Positions 44,277 to 53,117 of a stretch of 58,443 nucleotides of DNA are shown here, piece by piece. The position numbers were made by a program, and so were the translations under genes. Under the pieces are notes generated by a model, which was not told the DNA's origin, made no database searches, and saw only the letters and a list, made by a program, of their open reading frames with translations. How positions within the stretch are numbered: the stretch's first letter is position 1; the number at the start of each line of letters is the position of its first letter. Source of the stretch: Candidatus Krumholzibacteriia bacterium (lineage in GTDB: Bacteria; Krumholzibacteriota; Krumholzibacteriia; Krumholzibacteriales; Krumholzibacteriaceae); assembly GCA_023131975.1 (NCBI GenBank), contig JAGLYV010000099.1:1-58443 (forward strand). Reading direction: 5' to 3'.

Positions 44277-44681
44277 TTATTCCTGCCAGAGATTGTCGAT
44301 CTCTGCGTCGTTTATCGACAGCTTCTCGCAGGAGATCTCGAATTCTTCCCATAACTGTTCGTCAGGATTATTCTTGATATGAGGCACATGCTCCTGATAC
44401 GCAGTGATGAAGCCGTTTTCCCAGGTAAGTTCCTTCATCGTGGCATCATCGGGATTCCTGAAGGTGACCTTGCCGTTCTTCCAGTTCGGTTTTGACGAGT
44501 CCATCGCCCAACGAGCTATATCTACGGTCTCGTCCGATTCTCTTCTGACCGTGATGACCCCGGCATGCGCGCGGTCCGCGGGGCGTCCCGTCTCGTCCTT
44601 GGCTGTATAGAGAACGTAGCTCACCGAGTAGACATTCTTGAATACGACACCATCGATCTCGAGTGCTGGTCTTCTTGCCAT
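44277..44681 (-). CDS. hcp: Type VI secretion tube protein Hcp (TssD), Bacteroidota-like
   Basis: The 134-aa protein has the TssD pattern: strand VYSVSYVLYTAKDETGRPADR (residues 17-37), AGVITVRRES strand, ARWAMD helix (56-61), and a C-terminal strand set ending LSINDAEIDNLW. The D-x-TGRP-xx-R motif after the first strands is typical of TssD from Bacteroidota-type (subtype iii) systems rather than of classical Hcp. It forms hexamer rings stacked inside the sheath and is usually the most abundant product. GGAG lies 9 bases before the ATG. Between tssC and vgrG. Confidence 0.93.
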   Translation of the reverse strand: MARRPALEIDGVVFKNVYSVSYVLYTAKDETGRPADRAHAGVITVRRESDETVDIARWAMDSSKPNWKNGKVTFRNPDDATMKELTWENGFITAYQEHVPHIKNNPDEQLWEEFEISCEKLSINDAEIDNLWQE

Positions 44682-44756
44682 CTTCTACAACTCCTTCCAA
44701 CCGGCCTGCCGGGCACGGTTTTCGATAAACATCCTCAGTTTAAACATCCCTTACGT

Positions 44757-46181
44757 TTAAACATCCTTCACTTTCGTCTGATCGTCATCGTTCCATGCCG
44801 CAAACTCGATATTGAAAGTCCTCGCCGGATATTTCGGATTGAGCGAGACCTTGATATCGACTTCCTGTTTCTTGCGCATCTCTTCATCGGCGAAGATCTC
44901 GACCTTGAAGTCTTCCAGGATGTTGTCGCCACCCGAGATAGCCTTCATGAACTTGTCGATATCACGCCTCAGAGCGTCGATGAACTTCTGATCGATCACT
45001 GAAAACGTCTGTTTGTTCAGGTAATTGCGAAGGGTCTTGTAAACGTAGTCATAGGTCCGACGGATCGAATAGATGTTGAACGTCTCCTTGGTGGACATCG
45101 TCGAAGAACCCATTGCTACGACAGCACCTTCGAAATTGACCATGGTGTTGACGCCCTTCTCGTTGATCTTGCTGGCGTCAGGCTGGTTCGCCCTGAACTT
45201 GATATACTTCGACTCGGCGATCTTGCCGTACTTGAATCCGGCCGAAGGCTGCTGCATCCCGGCCGTCGTATCGCCCTGGTACATCTTGCCCGCTACCAGG
45301 GAGGAAGGCGGGATCCACATATCGCCGTCCTCGTACTGATTAGCCTCGCGGCCCATCACGTAGTTAGCGAAGATCGAGATGTACTGCTTGTAGTCGTCTA
45401 TGCCGGCGAGGCTCGCGTAGGCGGGATCCTCCAGCATGTCCATCACCTCTTCGAACTTCTCGAAATCGGGAAGGTCGGAGATGACATGAAGCTTGTTCGG
45501 CAGGCCGATCTGACGGGCTACCGAATCGATGTTCTCGACCGAACCGAGCCATCCGGGGATGACCGCCATCGAGAAACATTCCTTGATCGACCACTCACGG
45601 TAAAGATCCGATATCGCCTTGCCGAGTTCCTCGAACTTTTCCTTGTCGTCCGGATCCATCAGCTCTTCGGCGCTGACATTGGCGAACCAGGCGTTCACCT
45701 TTTCGTCAGGTTCCTGCTGCGCGTTGGCAAAAAACTTGTCTATGGAGCGATAGGTGGTCTCGATCTCCCTGCCGGAGCGCATGACCCTCTTCATGTTCTT
45801 GTCAAGATTCGCCTCGAGCTTGGTCATCTTCTCGTTGATGACTTTCCGCGTAGCATCGGTGTCATCGCCCTCGGACAACGCCTCGACCCAAAGCTTCAGC
45901 CTCTCGGCCAGCAGCTTTCTCTGCTTGGCGAAATCCTTCTTGGTCAGGAATTCCTTCCTCTGAAAGTCCTTCTTCGGATCGAGCCATTCGACACCCCTGA
46001 CGAGGTCCCCGTCGGCCGTCTTGAAGGAGGGGAGCAGTTTTGCCAGATCTTCGAACTTTCCAAACTTCTCACTCAGGAGCTCGGCGAACTCATCATCCGA
46101 GAGGGTTTCGCCTGCCGCGGCAGGCTTCGCCTCCGCTGCTTCCTGCTTCTGAGGCTGCATTTCTTTTTCTTCGTCACCCAT
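44757..46181 (-). CDS. tssC: Type VI secretion sheath large subunit TssC
   Basis: The 474-aa protein starts with a Glu/Gln/Ala-rich leader, then a helical region (about 25-160), a middle with the insertion-like VNAWFANVSAEELMDPDDKEKF stretch, and the sheath core: MVNFEGAVVAMGSSTMSTKE, RRTYDYVYKTLRNYL and the strand EVDIKVSLNPKYPARTFNIEF near the end. The closing DQTKVKDV is unusual. It pairs with TssB (next upstream, 18 bp apart). Overall divergence from Proteobacterial TssC is considerable but the fold landmarks and context are clear. GAGGAG lies 8 bases before the ATG. Confidence 0.9.
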   Translation of the reverse strand: MGDEEKEMQPQKQEAAEAKPAAAGETLSDDEFAELLSEKFGKFEDLAKLLPSFKTADGDLVRGVEWLDPKKDFQRKEFLTKKDFAKQRKLLAERLKLWVEALSEGDDTDATRKVINEKMTKLEANLDKNMKRVMRSGREIETTYRSIDKFFANAQQEPDEKVNAWFANVSAEELMDPDDKEKFEELGKAISDLYREWSIKECFSMAVIPGWLGSVENIDSVARQIGLPNKLHVISDLPDFEKFEEVMDMLEDPAYASLAGIDDYKQYISIFANYVMGREANQYEDGDMWIPPSSLVAGKMYQGDTTAGMQQPSAGFKYGKIAESKYIKFRANQPDASKINEKGVNTMVNFEGAVVAMGSSTMSTKETFNIYSIRRTYDYVYKTLRNYLNKQTFSVIDQKFIDALRRDIDKFMKAISGGDNILEDFKVEIFADEEMRKKQEVDIKVSLNPKYPARTFNIEFAAWNDDDQTKVKDV

Positions 46182-46199
46182 TCGTATCTCTCCTCGTCT

Positions 46200-46640
46200 T
46201 TATTCGGTTAACAGATCGATATAGTACTGTGCCGCTTTCAAAAGAGCTGCTTTCTTCTCCGCGTCTGAAAGAGTCTTTTTGAGGGCATTGTTCTTCTTGA
46301 GCTGCTTGTCGAGATCAGCGAGGATCTCCTTGCTGTAATAAGTCGTCGACAGATGGTCGTTGTTCTCGATCAGTTCCTTCGGCGTGAAATCCTTCATCGC
46401 CTTGATCTGAAAATCGGCGTTGATCGGTTCACCTTCCGTCGATTCCATCTCGCATTCGAACGAGGGACGGAATTTCTCGAATACTTCCTTCAAATTGTTG
46501 CACCTCACCGGCTCGGGGCCGGCGTCTTCATCGGTGTTCAGCTTTGCCACATAGAGAAGTTTGTTCGATGGTAGGAGCTCTACCGGGATCGAGTCGTCTT
46601 TCTTGACCCGCTCGGTCGCCCCGAGTATGAATTTCGCCAT
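46200..46640 (-). CDS. tssB: Type VI secretion sheath small subunit TssB
   Basis: ATG 46640 is chosen over a TTG one codon earlier because AGGAGG lies 5 bases upstream. The 146-aa protein retains the TssB marks: a first strand VELLPSNKLLYVAKL, the RCNNLKEVFEKFRPSFE segment, and IKAMKDFTPKELIENNDHLS, the conserved (F-x-DF-P-x-x-[VL]) region. The C-terminal half is a Lys-rich helix. It is shorter than the usual 160-170 aa. It dimerises with TssC to form sheath units, the substrate of the ClpV ATPase, and is 26 bp after tssH. Confidence 0.88.
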   Translation of the reverse strand: MAKFILGATERVKKDDSIPVELLPSNKLLYVAKLNTDEDAGPEPVRCNNLKEVFEKFRPSFECEMESTEGEPINADFQIKAMKDFTPKELIENNDHLSTTYYSKEILADLDKQLKKNNALKKTLSDAEKKAALLKAAQYYIDLLTE

Positions 46641-46666
46641 CAAATCCTCCTTGTTGAATGATTCCT

Positions 46667-49195
46667 TCAGTCACTTTTGACTACGGTAAACGAGTAGTCA
46701 TCGTCCTTCAAGTCTATCCGGACCTCGTTGCCCGGTTTGACGGAGCCGGTGATGATCTCTACCGACAATTTATTGATTATCTGCTTTTCAATTATTCTCT
46801 GGATCGGCCTCGCCCCCAGTTCGACGGTATATCCCTCCCGTGCCAGCTTCGCCTGTGCTTCAGCGGACAGTGTCGCCGAAATATTCTGGTCCTCCAGCAG
46901 GATGCAGAGCTGTTTGAACTCCAGGCCGGCTATCTTTTCCACCTGTTCCTGCGTGAACGGACGGAATACGATGATCTCACTTAGTCGGTTGAGCAGTTCC
47001 GGCCTGAACTTGCCGAACAGGAATTCGCGTATCTCGTCCATATCCGGTTCCCGGCCCTCACGATCCGCCTCGAGAATTTTATCAGCAGCATAATTGGAAG
47101 TCAATACAACTATTGTATTTGAGAAATCGACCGTCCGCCCCTGGCCGTCAGTCAATCTACCGTCGTCGAGAAGCTGAAGGAGGACGTTAAAGACATCCGG
47201 ATGTGCCTTCTCCACCTCATCGAACAGGACGATGGAAAAGGGCTTCTTGCGGACAGCCTCGGTCAGCAGGCCACCTGCCTCGTATCCGACGTATCCGGGA
47301 GGAGCTCCTATCAGCTTGGCCACCGAGTGGGTCTCCATGAACTCTGACATGTCCATCCTTACCATCGCGTTTTTGTCGTCGAAGAGGAACCCGGCAAGAA
47401 GCTTGGGCAGGTATGTCTTTCCGGTACCTGTCGGCCCGAGGAAGAGAAACGACCCTACCGGCCTGTTGGGCAACTTCAGCCCCGCCCGCGATTTGCGTAT
47501 CGCGTTGCAGACAGCCTTGATAGCGTTCTTCTGACCTATGATCTTCTCTGAGAGATGATCCTCCATATTCAGCAGGCGGTCCTTCTCTGCCGTCATCATC
47601 TTCGAAACGGGAATACCCGTCCTGCGAGCTATCACCGCCCCGATGTCGCTTTCATGGATCACCGGATCGAGTTCTTCGACCACTTTCTTCAGTTCGGAGA
47701 AGAGGTCTTTCTTCTCCTTCAGTATGGCTTCGAAATTCTCTTTCTTTATTCTTTCAAAGGGCGGGCTGGCGTGGGTCTCCCTGTCCAGCCTGTGGCCCCA
47801 GTATTTCTGTAGAGTGTCGACATCCTTGATGAGCGAATCGTATGCTTCGGCCAGTCCCTCACCCTTCTTGCTCTTTGCCAGTTTCTCGACCTCGCCGAAC
47901 AGCGGCTCGGCAATGCCTATCTTCTCGCCGGCAAGTTCCTTCTTCACGGCAAACTCCGAGGCTGCCTCGTCGATGATATCGAGGGCGATATCGGGAAGGT
48001 TCCTCTCGGAAAGATAGCGCTGGGCCAGTTTTACAGAGGCGACACGCGCTTCTTTTGTAAAGGTGACGCCGTGATGTTCGGCATACTTACTCTCGACTCC
48101 GTTCACGATCTCGACAGCTTCATCAAACCGTGGCTGCCCGACCTTTACCTTCTCAAAGCGGCGGACCAGGGCCTTGTCCTTCTCGAGGTATTTCGTATAC
48201 TCCTCCTCGGTCGTCGCGCCGATCAGGCGCAACTGCCCTCTCGCCAGAGCTGGCTTGATGAGGTTTGCCGCGTCCATGCCTCCGCCTGAACCGGAGCCGC
48301 ATATGGTATGTATCTCATCTATAAAAAGGATGACCTTGCCGGCACCCTTTATGACCTCGCTGATAAGAGCCTTGAAACGCTCTTCAAACTCACCCTTGTA
48401 CTTCGCTCCCGCGATCAGGGCCCCCATGTCGACTTCGAGCACCTTTGCGTCCTGCAACGACTTCGGTACTTTCTTGTCGATGATAGCCTTGGCGAAACCC
48501 TCTATGATAGCTGACTTTCCCACACCTGCCCCACCGACCAGGATCGGCGAGTTCTTCCTGCGCCTGAGCAGGATCTGGACGGTCTGCTGGAGCTCGTCCT
48601 CCCTGCCTATCATCGGGTCGAAGTTTCCTGCCGCCGCCTGGTTCGTCATATCGGAGGTATACTTGAGGCTTCCCGCGATCTGCTCGGCCGTCTTCTCCCC
48701 CGCCGCGCTTTCCGCGGCGCCACCCTTTTTGTCAGAGGGAGCCGTTATCTCCTCCACAGCCTTGATCTCGGCGATGGCCCTGTAAATATCCTCTTTCGTA
48801 AATTCGACCTTGTCCCGAACGTATCCGGAAAGGGCCGAACGGGGATCGAATATCGCGATCAGGATATGTTCCGGCTCGACGAGCGCGTCGTACAGCTTTG
48901 CCTTCTCATCGAGGGCATTGTTGAGTACGGTCTGGACTGCCGGAGAGACCGCCGCCTTCTCCCTGCCTGTCGACTTGGATGCCTGATCTTTCAGGTAGAT
49001 ATCGACGATCGATTCGACGAACGAGGCAGGCTTGCCGAGCTGGTTGAGTATCGACTCCACTTCGGTCGCCTCGTGCCTCACGACCGCCATGAGCAGATGC
49101 TCCACATCTATCTCGACATGCTTGAAGCTGACCGCTATCTCCTGCGCGTTTTTTATCACAGACCTGGAATCATACGAGTAACTGGAAATATCCAT
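46667..49195 (-). CDS. tssH: Sheath-disassembly ATPase TssH (ClpV)
   Basis: The 842-aa AAA+ protein has a Clp N-domain (1-150), a first AAA domain with Walker A GGAGVGKS (221-228) and Walker B ILFIDEIHT, a middle coiled coil, and a second AAA domain with Walker A GPTGTGKT (587-594) and LNRLSEIIVFRP sensor region. The residues after the second P-loop are YLPK rather than the common ELCK/ELAK. It recycles contracted TssBC sheaths. Only a ClpV role fits the context; ClpB itself is usually elsewhere. Promoter at 49290-49318 lies just upstream. Confidence 0.93.
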   Translation of the reverse strand: MDISSYSYDSRSVIKNAQEIAVSFKHVEIDVEHLLMAVVRHEATEVESILNQLGKPASFVESIVDIYLKDQASKSTGREKAAVSPAVQTVLNNALDEKAKLYDALVEPEHILIAIFDPRSALSGYVRDKVEFTKEDIYRAIAEIKAVEEITAPSDKKGGAAESAAGEKTAEQIAGSLKYTSDMTNQAAAGNFDPMIGREDELQQTVQILLRRRKNSPILVGGAGVGKSAIIEGFAKAIIDKKVPKSLQDAKVLEVDMGALIAGAKYKGEFEERFKALISEVIKGAGKVILFIDEIHTICGSGSGGGMDAANLIKPALARGQLRLIGATTEEEYTKYLEKDKALVRRFEKVKVGQPRFDEAVEIVNGVESKYAEHHGVTFTKEARVASVKLAQRYLSERNLPDIALDIIDEAASEFAVKKELAGEKIGIAEPLFGEVEKLAKSKKGEGLAEAYDSLIKDVDTLQKYWGHRLDRETHASPPFERIKKENFEAILKEKKDLFSELKKVVEELDPVIHESDIGAVIARRTGIPVSKMMTAEKDRLLNMEDHLSEKIIGQKNAIKAVCNAIRKSRAGLKLPNRPVGSFLFLGPTGTGKTYLPKLLAGFLFDDKNAMVRMDMSEFMETHSVAKLIGAPPGYVGYEAGGLLTEAVRKKPFSIVLFDEVEKAHPDVFNVLLQLLDDGRLTDGQGRTVDFSNTIVVLTSNYAADKILEADREGREPDMDEIREFLFGKFRPELLNRLSEIIVFRPFTQEQVEKIAGLEFKQLCILLEDQNISATLSAEAQAKLAREGYTVELGARPIQRIIEKQIINKLSVEIITGSVKPGNEVRIDLKDDDYSFTVVKSD

Positions 49196-49289
49196 AATGA
49201 AGGACTTCTCCTTTTAGGGCTGTTGATCCGTTTCGATCTGACTGCTGTACTTGTAACGACTGTATTTTTTGCTATTCCACTATAGGTCG

Positions 49290-49318
49290 ACTTTAGATTT
49301 CATCACTCCATAAGTCAA
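49290..49318 (-). promoter_or_regulatory. Candidate sigma-70 promoter for the tssH-B-C-hcp operon
   Basis: On the minus strand TTGACT (49313-49318) and TAAAGT (49290-49295) are 17 bases apart, 95 bases before the tssH start. It lies in the 185-bp gap after the lipoprotein gene, the largest gap inside the locus, so structural and effector parts may be transcribed separately. Confidence 0.5.
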
Positions 49319-49380
49319 GGGGAAATATCTCCCGTTCACCCACCTATCTCCGCATGATTCCGGCTGTTAGCCTGACCAGA

Positions 49381-50385
49381 TCACTCGCCCGGCCCTGCCG
49401 ACGGGAAACCTTCGATCCACAGGAACGGAGGTCTTTCACTCTTCCATCTGACACCGAATGTGTCCTCACAGAACTTCTCGATCACTTCGTAGTCCGCGTC
49501 GCTGCTCACCGCGTTGTCGAAAAGAAAGAGTTTGTCCGGATAATTATACCTGAGTGCCTCCACAAGGAATATTCTCAGAGACCTGACCGAGACATTCGGA
49601 TTCTCTATGACGAGATCTGTACGCATCTCGCCCGCGACGGCCGTAAGTGCGGTCTGTGTACCGATATATCCGAGCAACTTCGCCAGACGAGACTTCTCCT
49701 TCGGATCGGTCTCTGCCATAAAACGGTCAGTGAATTCCTTCTCGATCTCCCTGTTACCGAGCGCCGCCGCCGCGACCCGTGTCTCAGCCTCTTTCGCCCA
49801 TCCAGGGTTTTCCATCAGCAGATCGACCGTCTCGGCCGCCTCGGTCAATTTGGCTTTCGCGATCACCAGAAGCAGCACCTGGTCAGGAAAAAGTCTCAGA
49901 TTGTCAGCCAGCTGCTTGCCAAAACCCTTCAGCAAGACCGCGGGCACGTTCCGCAGCAGATATTCGAGGCAGATATCCCTCGCCGGCGTCTGCCGGGAGA
50001 GTACGTCGCCTGCCAGCATCGCGACCACCGACCTGTCCCGGATCAATTCGCCGCCCTTACTGTACAATGGATCCACCCGTTTCCCGAGATCCGCCAGCAG
50101 ATGGCATATCTGTTCGCGGACATGCTCCTCTTCGCGGGTGAGGCCTCTGCTCAATTCTTCAAGGACCACGGCGTCGGGACGGCCTTCTGTCATATACCTG
50201 CCGGCGTCACCGCCGAACTCACCGCCTTCTCTGAACCTTCCGATCTCTTCCTGTATCTCAGTCAACTTTCCGTTCTCCTTCCCCGATCCGCAACCGCAGA
50301 TGCCGGCGGCCATCCCTGTGATCAGTACCGCCGCGACACAAAACGCGGCAAAACACCTTTTAACCGTATTGCAATTCTTATTCAT
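49381..50385 (-). CDS. Helical-repeat lipoprotein upstream of tssH
   Basis: ATG 50385 is chosen with AGGA 9 bases upstream; a TTG 15 codons earlier is without a site. The 334-aa protein has a signal and a lipobox-like ICGC, then helical pairs of HEAT-like type (REEEHVREQICHLLADLG, VAMLAGDVLSRQ, AEETVDLLMENP, IEKEFTDRFM) across the whole chain, ending in a C-terminal domain with a FCEDTFGVRW segment. No family is recognised. As an outer-membrane-type lipoprotein between the effector module and the core operon, it could hold the place of TssJ/TssQ, or protect against the neighbouring protease. It ends 185 bp before tssH. Confidence 0.6.
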   Translation of the reverse strand: MNKNCNTVKRCFAAFCVAAVLITGMAAGICGCGSGKENGKLTEIQEEIGRFREGGEFGGDAGRYMTEGRPDAVVLEELSRGLTREEEHVREQICHLLADLGKRVDPLYSKGGELIRDRSVVAMLAGDVLSRQTPARDICLEYLLRNVPAVLLKGFGKQLADNLRLFPDQVLLLVIAKAKLTEAAETVDLLMENPGWAKEAETRVAAAALGNREIEKEFTDRFMAETDPKEKSRLAKLLGYIGTQTALTAVAGEMRTDLVIENPNVSVRSLRIFLVEALRYNYPDKLFLFDNAVSSDADYEVIEKFCEDTFGVRWKSERPPFLWIEGFPSAGPGE

Positions 50386-50441
50386 AGCTCTAATCCTTGT
50401 ACAGGTCATCCAATCACACAAGTCATCCAATCACGAGATAC

Positions 50442-52094
50442 CTAGGTCCTGTCTATCGTATCCCACTGGTTCTCGTTCCCTCCAGGCGGGTCGTAATGTC
50501 TGGGCAACTCCTTGAAACGTATCCTCGTGTCGGTGCTGCCAGTATGAAAATTCATCACGCATTCGAGTTTTTCGACATCCAGCAACTCGAGAAGTTCGTG
50601 CCCGAATTCGTGACCGATCACCTTGTTGACATGTGCTTCGGTATCGGTGTCTTCCTGGACCCAGGCCGGATTGCCGCTCAGTCCCCCCAGGGGCCACCAG
50701 ATACCCTCGGTAATCGGATGGGCGCTGCCCAGGGCGCTGCCCAGGGTGATGACCCTGGTGGTAGTATTTGTAGCCGTAATCGTTATCGTCTCGTAATTAC
50801 CCGGTCCACCGAACCGGTATTCTCTTGGAGTGAGATAGGCCATCGTCCGCGCGGACAGGTGCGACCCCATCGTTATCGTCGTGGCTCCCGCCGCCGCGGC
50901 CGTTCCCAGGTTGAAAAGCCAGGCCAGCTTTTTCACTATCACTATCTTTTTGCCCGTACCGGTGAGAGCATCCGTTACCAACTGTTGACCGGCCGAGACC
51001 CTTCCCGCCTCGAGGACCAGAGCACCGGCGCCGCCTGGATCAAAATTGACGTCGAGCGCTCCTCCGTCGCTGCTGTAGTCTGTCAGCCTGATCGTCGCGA
51101 CGGCCTGCTTGTAGAATCCCCTGAGAGCTGTCTGGGTGTTGGCAACGCTGAAGCTCGGCCTGCTCAGCCTGGTCGAGGCAGAACTGCTGTCCCAGACCTT
51201 GGCGACCTTCGCGGTATATGACTTCTCCGCGTAAACGTTGACCGCCAGGCTGGCGCATATCGGGCCGTCATCGGTGTTTGCCCTGGCATGTATCAGCGTC
51301 TCCGCCCTGGTCTTGTTTTTCCCATCGATGTACATGGTGAATGTCATCGGAGGCACGCCGTCGAGGACAGCCTCGGCAGTCGTGTCATCGTCGGAAGTAA
51401 AATGAATATTCCCCGGACTGCAACCTCCCGCAACAGTGACCTGCACCCTGGTCCTCGTATTCTTCTTTACCGAGATATGCGGAGTCTCTCCGTCCGGCGT
51501 GGGGTCGTCCATATCGGTACCCATCCCGTCGAAGGCGTATCCCTGGATCGAAGATGCGGCGAATGTCACCGAGAAGACGGTGACCCTGGTGACCGCCGAT
51601 GGCATCGGCTCTCCCCCTTCGGGTGTGAAACGCACCTCGATCGCCTCATCCAGGCCTCTTGCGCTTACATCGTCGCCCGCTGTAATCGTAACGGTATCGG
51701 TAGTCTCATCGGTGAGCGTTATCTTTGAGCTGGAAGTGGCCCATAACCAGGCGCCGTCAGCGCCATCGTCGTGTACCGCTCTCATGCGGACCGATCCACC
51801 CACAAGGATTATCAGGGGCGGACGCGCGGTCCCATCTTCCGCCCTTATCCTGTATGGAGGGGGCGCGGTGAATTCGGCCGTCCCCCCACTCGGCGCGGGA
51901 GCGACATTACCCTCTGCTCCGGGGATGTAGACCCTGTCCCCCGGCATGAGTCTGTCCGGGCCACTGCGCGTATCGCGAAGCTCTTCGTTGTTGTCATCAT
52001 CCCATATCGCCTGCCAGCCGCCCTCCACCCTGTAGGTCCGGGCAAGTGCCGAAAGCGTGTCCCCACTTCTCACTGTATATTCGAACCCGGGCAA
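50442..52094 (-). CDS. LysM protein with C-terminal HExxH metallopeptidase motif, candidate effector
   Basis: The start is TTG 52094, set by AGGAGG (52103-52108) 8 bases upstream. The 550-aa protein opens with a LysM-like module (YTVRSGDTLSALARTYRV ... MPGDRVYIPG, residues 6-58) for peptidoglycan or baseplate contact. A long Ig-like middle follows (about 80-440). The C-terminus has HEFGHELLELLDVEKLECVMNF: His495, Glu496 and His499 of the zinc motif, then Cys512 and a Met-turn-like Met514, resembling archaemetzincin-type spacing but without the usual HxxGxxH. No signal peptide is present, as expected for type VI cargo. It lies between the HEAT-like lipoprotein and the Ig-like gene. Confidence 0.7.
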   Translation of the reverse strand: MPGFEYTVRSGDTLSALARTYRVEGGWQAIWDDDNNEELRDTRSGPDRLMPGDRVYIPGAEGNVAPAPSGGTAEFTAPPPYRIRAEDGTARPPLIILVGGSVRMRAVHDDGADGAWLWATSSSKITLTDETTDTVTITAGDDVSARGLDEAIEVRFTPEGGEPMPSAVTRVTVFSVTFAASSIQGYAFDGMGTDMDDPTPDGETPHISVKKNTRTRVQVTVAGGCSPGNIHFTSDDDTTAEAVLDGVPPMTFTMYIDGKNKTRAETLIHARANTDDGPICASLAVNVYAEKSYTAKVAKVWDSSSASTRLSRPSFSVANTQTALRGFYKQAVATIRLTDYSSDGGALDVNFDPGGAGALVLEAGRVSAGQQLVTDALTGTGKKIVIVKKLAWLFNLGTAAAAGATTITMGSHLSARTMAYLTPREYRFGGPGNYETITITATNTTTRVITLGSALGSAHPITEGIWWPLGGLSGNPAWVQEDTDTEAHVNKVIGHEFGHELLELLDVEKLECVMNFHTGSTDTRIRFKELPRHYDPPGGNENQWDTIDRT

Positions 52095-52109
52095 ACCCTG
52101 ATCCTCCTG

Positions 52110-53054
52110 TTACCTGGCTACCTGATCTGCTACACGGTCTTCTTCCTGCTCGATCCTGTCCTCCGGTAAATCGATCTGCATCATATCGGGGAACTCGATT
52201 TTGATATGCCCGGGAGGGATACCTTCTTCAATTGCTTTTCCCTCAGCATCCAGACTCCCTTCCCTCGTAGATCCATCGGGCAGGTGCACAACATAACGCT
52301 CGTCCGCCTTCGGAACACCGCCGGCATCCCTGAGCACGATCTCGATATAATCCTTAAACGTCAAGAGCCCCGACTCCTGCTCAGTACCGGCTCTGAATCC
52401 TTTAATATCTATCACGAAAAAATACTCGGGAGGATTGTAGCTCGCGCCATACCTGTCCACTTCCTCACTCGTAGGCAATTCGTCGACATCCTCGTGGTAT
52501 TCGTACTCCCACTCGATCTCGAGCTTCATATCCTTTATCTCAGCGGGAATCTCCACGATCTTGTCGTGCGCTCCATCGTTGTCGTATTCGAGTATTGTGA
52601 CAAGGGCCTCCGTACCAGCCTCGACCTTCTCCACATCGGCGGTGAGTTTGAGGACGTCACCCCTTCGAGCCTCCTGCGCGCTCCAGGCCATATTGGTGAT
52701 CAGCGGGGCGGGGTAGACGGGGATCCGGCTCGACTCCCCATCGATGCTGTTCGCCGAGAGCTTTACTTCAAAATAGATCTCATCGCCCGGCTCCACATCT
52801 TCCGGGATGTCGAGAATACCGATAAACTTGTTAGCATTGATAACGCTCTTGACCTTGCCGAGATCTTTCCCGCCCTCGCTCTTTCCCGAGACTTCGATCT
52901 TCGCCCCGTTGCCTACAAATACCGTTCCGACCTCAAACTTTGCCGACCCACCGGAAAAAGCGGAACCCTGGGCCCAGTCGGCGTAGATCAGGGCCGAGTC
53001 CAGCTTGATCTCCTCCTCGGAATCGATCGGTTTTTTGAATTCAGATTCAGGCAT
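52110..53054 (-). CDS. Ig-like protein with a shared C-terminal PDG domain (adaptor or effector part)
   Basis: The 314-aa protein has no signal. The N-terminal two thirds are beta-rich Ig-like units, with the SAQEARRGDVLKLTADV stretch near residue 125. The C-terminal domain (228-290) has the pattern F-x-D-Y-I-E-I-V-L ... Y-V-V-H-LPDGS-x-R-x-G-x-LD-x-x-G-x-A and an IPPGHIKIEFPD end. The same pattern occurs in the partial gene at 58209. Similar modules are seen in proteins encoded beside VgrG genes, so this may be a docking or carrier domain. It begins 9 bases after GGGAG and is 15 bp before the LysM gene (start codon to stop), suggesting co-expression. Confidence 0.7.
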   Translation of the reverse strand: MPESEFKKPIDSEEEIKLDSALIYADWAQGSAFSGGSAKFEVGTVFVGNGAKIEVSGKSEGGKDLGKVKSVINANKFIGILDIPEDVEPGDEIYFEVKLSANSIDGESSRIPVYPAPLITNMAWSAQEARRGDVLKLTADVEKVEAGTEALVTILEYDNDGAHDKIVEIPAEIKDMKLEIEWEYEYHEDVDELPTSEEVDRYGASYNPPEYFFVIDIKGFRAGTEQESGLLTFKDYIEIVLRDAGGVPKADERYVVHLPDGSTREGSLDAEGKAIEEGIPPGHIKIEFPDMMQIDLPEDRIEQEEDRVADQVAR

Positions 53055-53117
53055 CGACCGTATCTCCCCACATTCGCGTCACATCAATTCCCAACCTTAC
53101 GCAAGTTTACACTTACA

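Noticed and set aside
49607-50515. 302-codon plus-strand frame opposite the HEAT-like lipoprotein
   Set aside because: Low-complexity Ser/Arg-rich product and no ribosome site; the minus-strand gene has a lipobox and correct neighbours.
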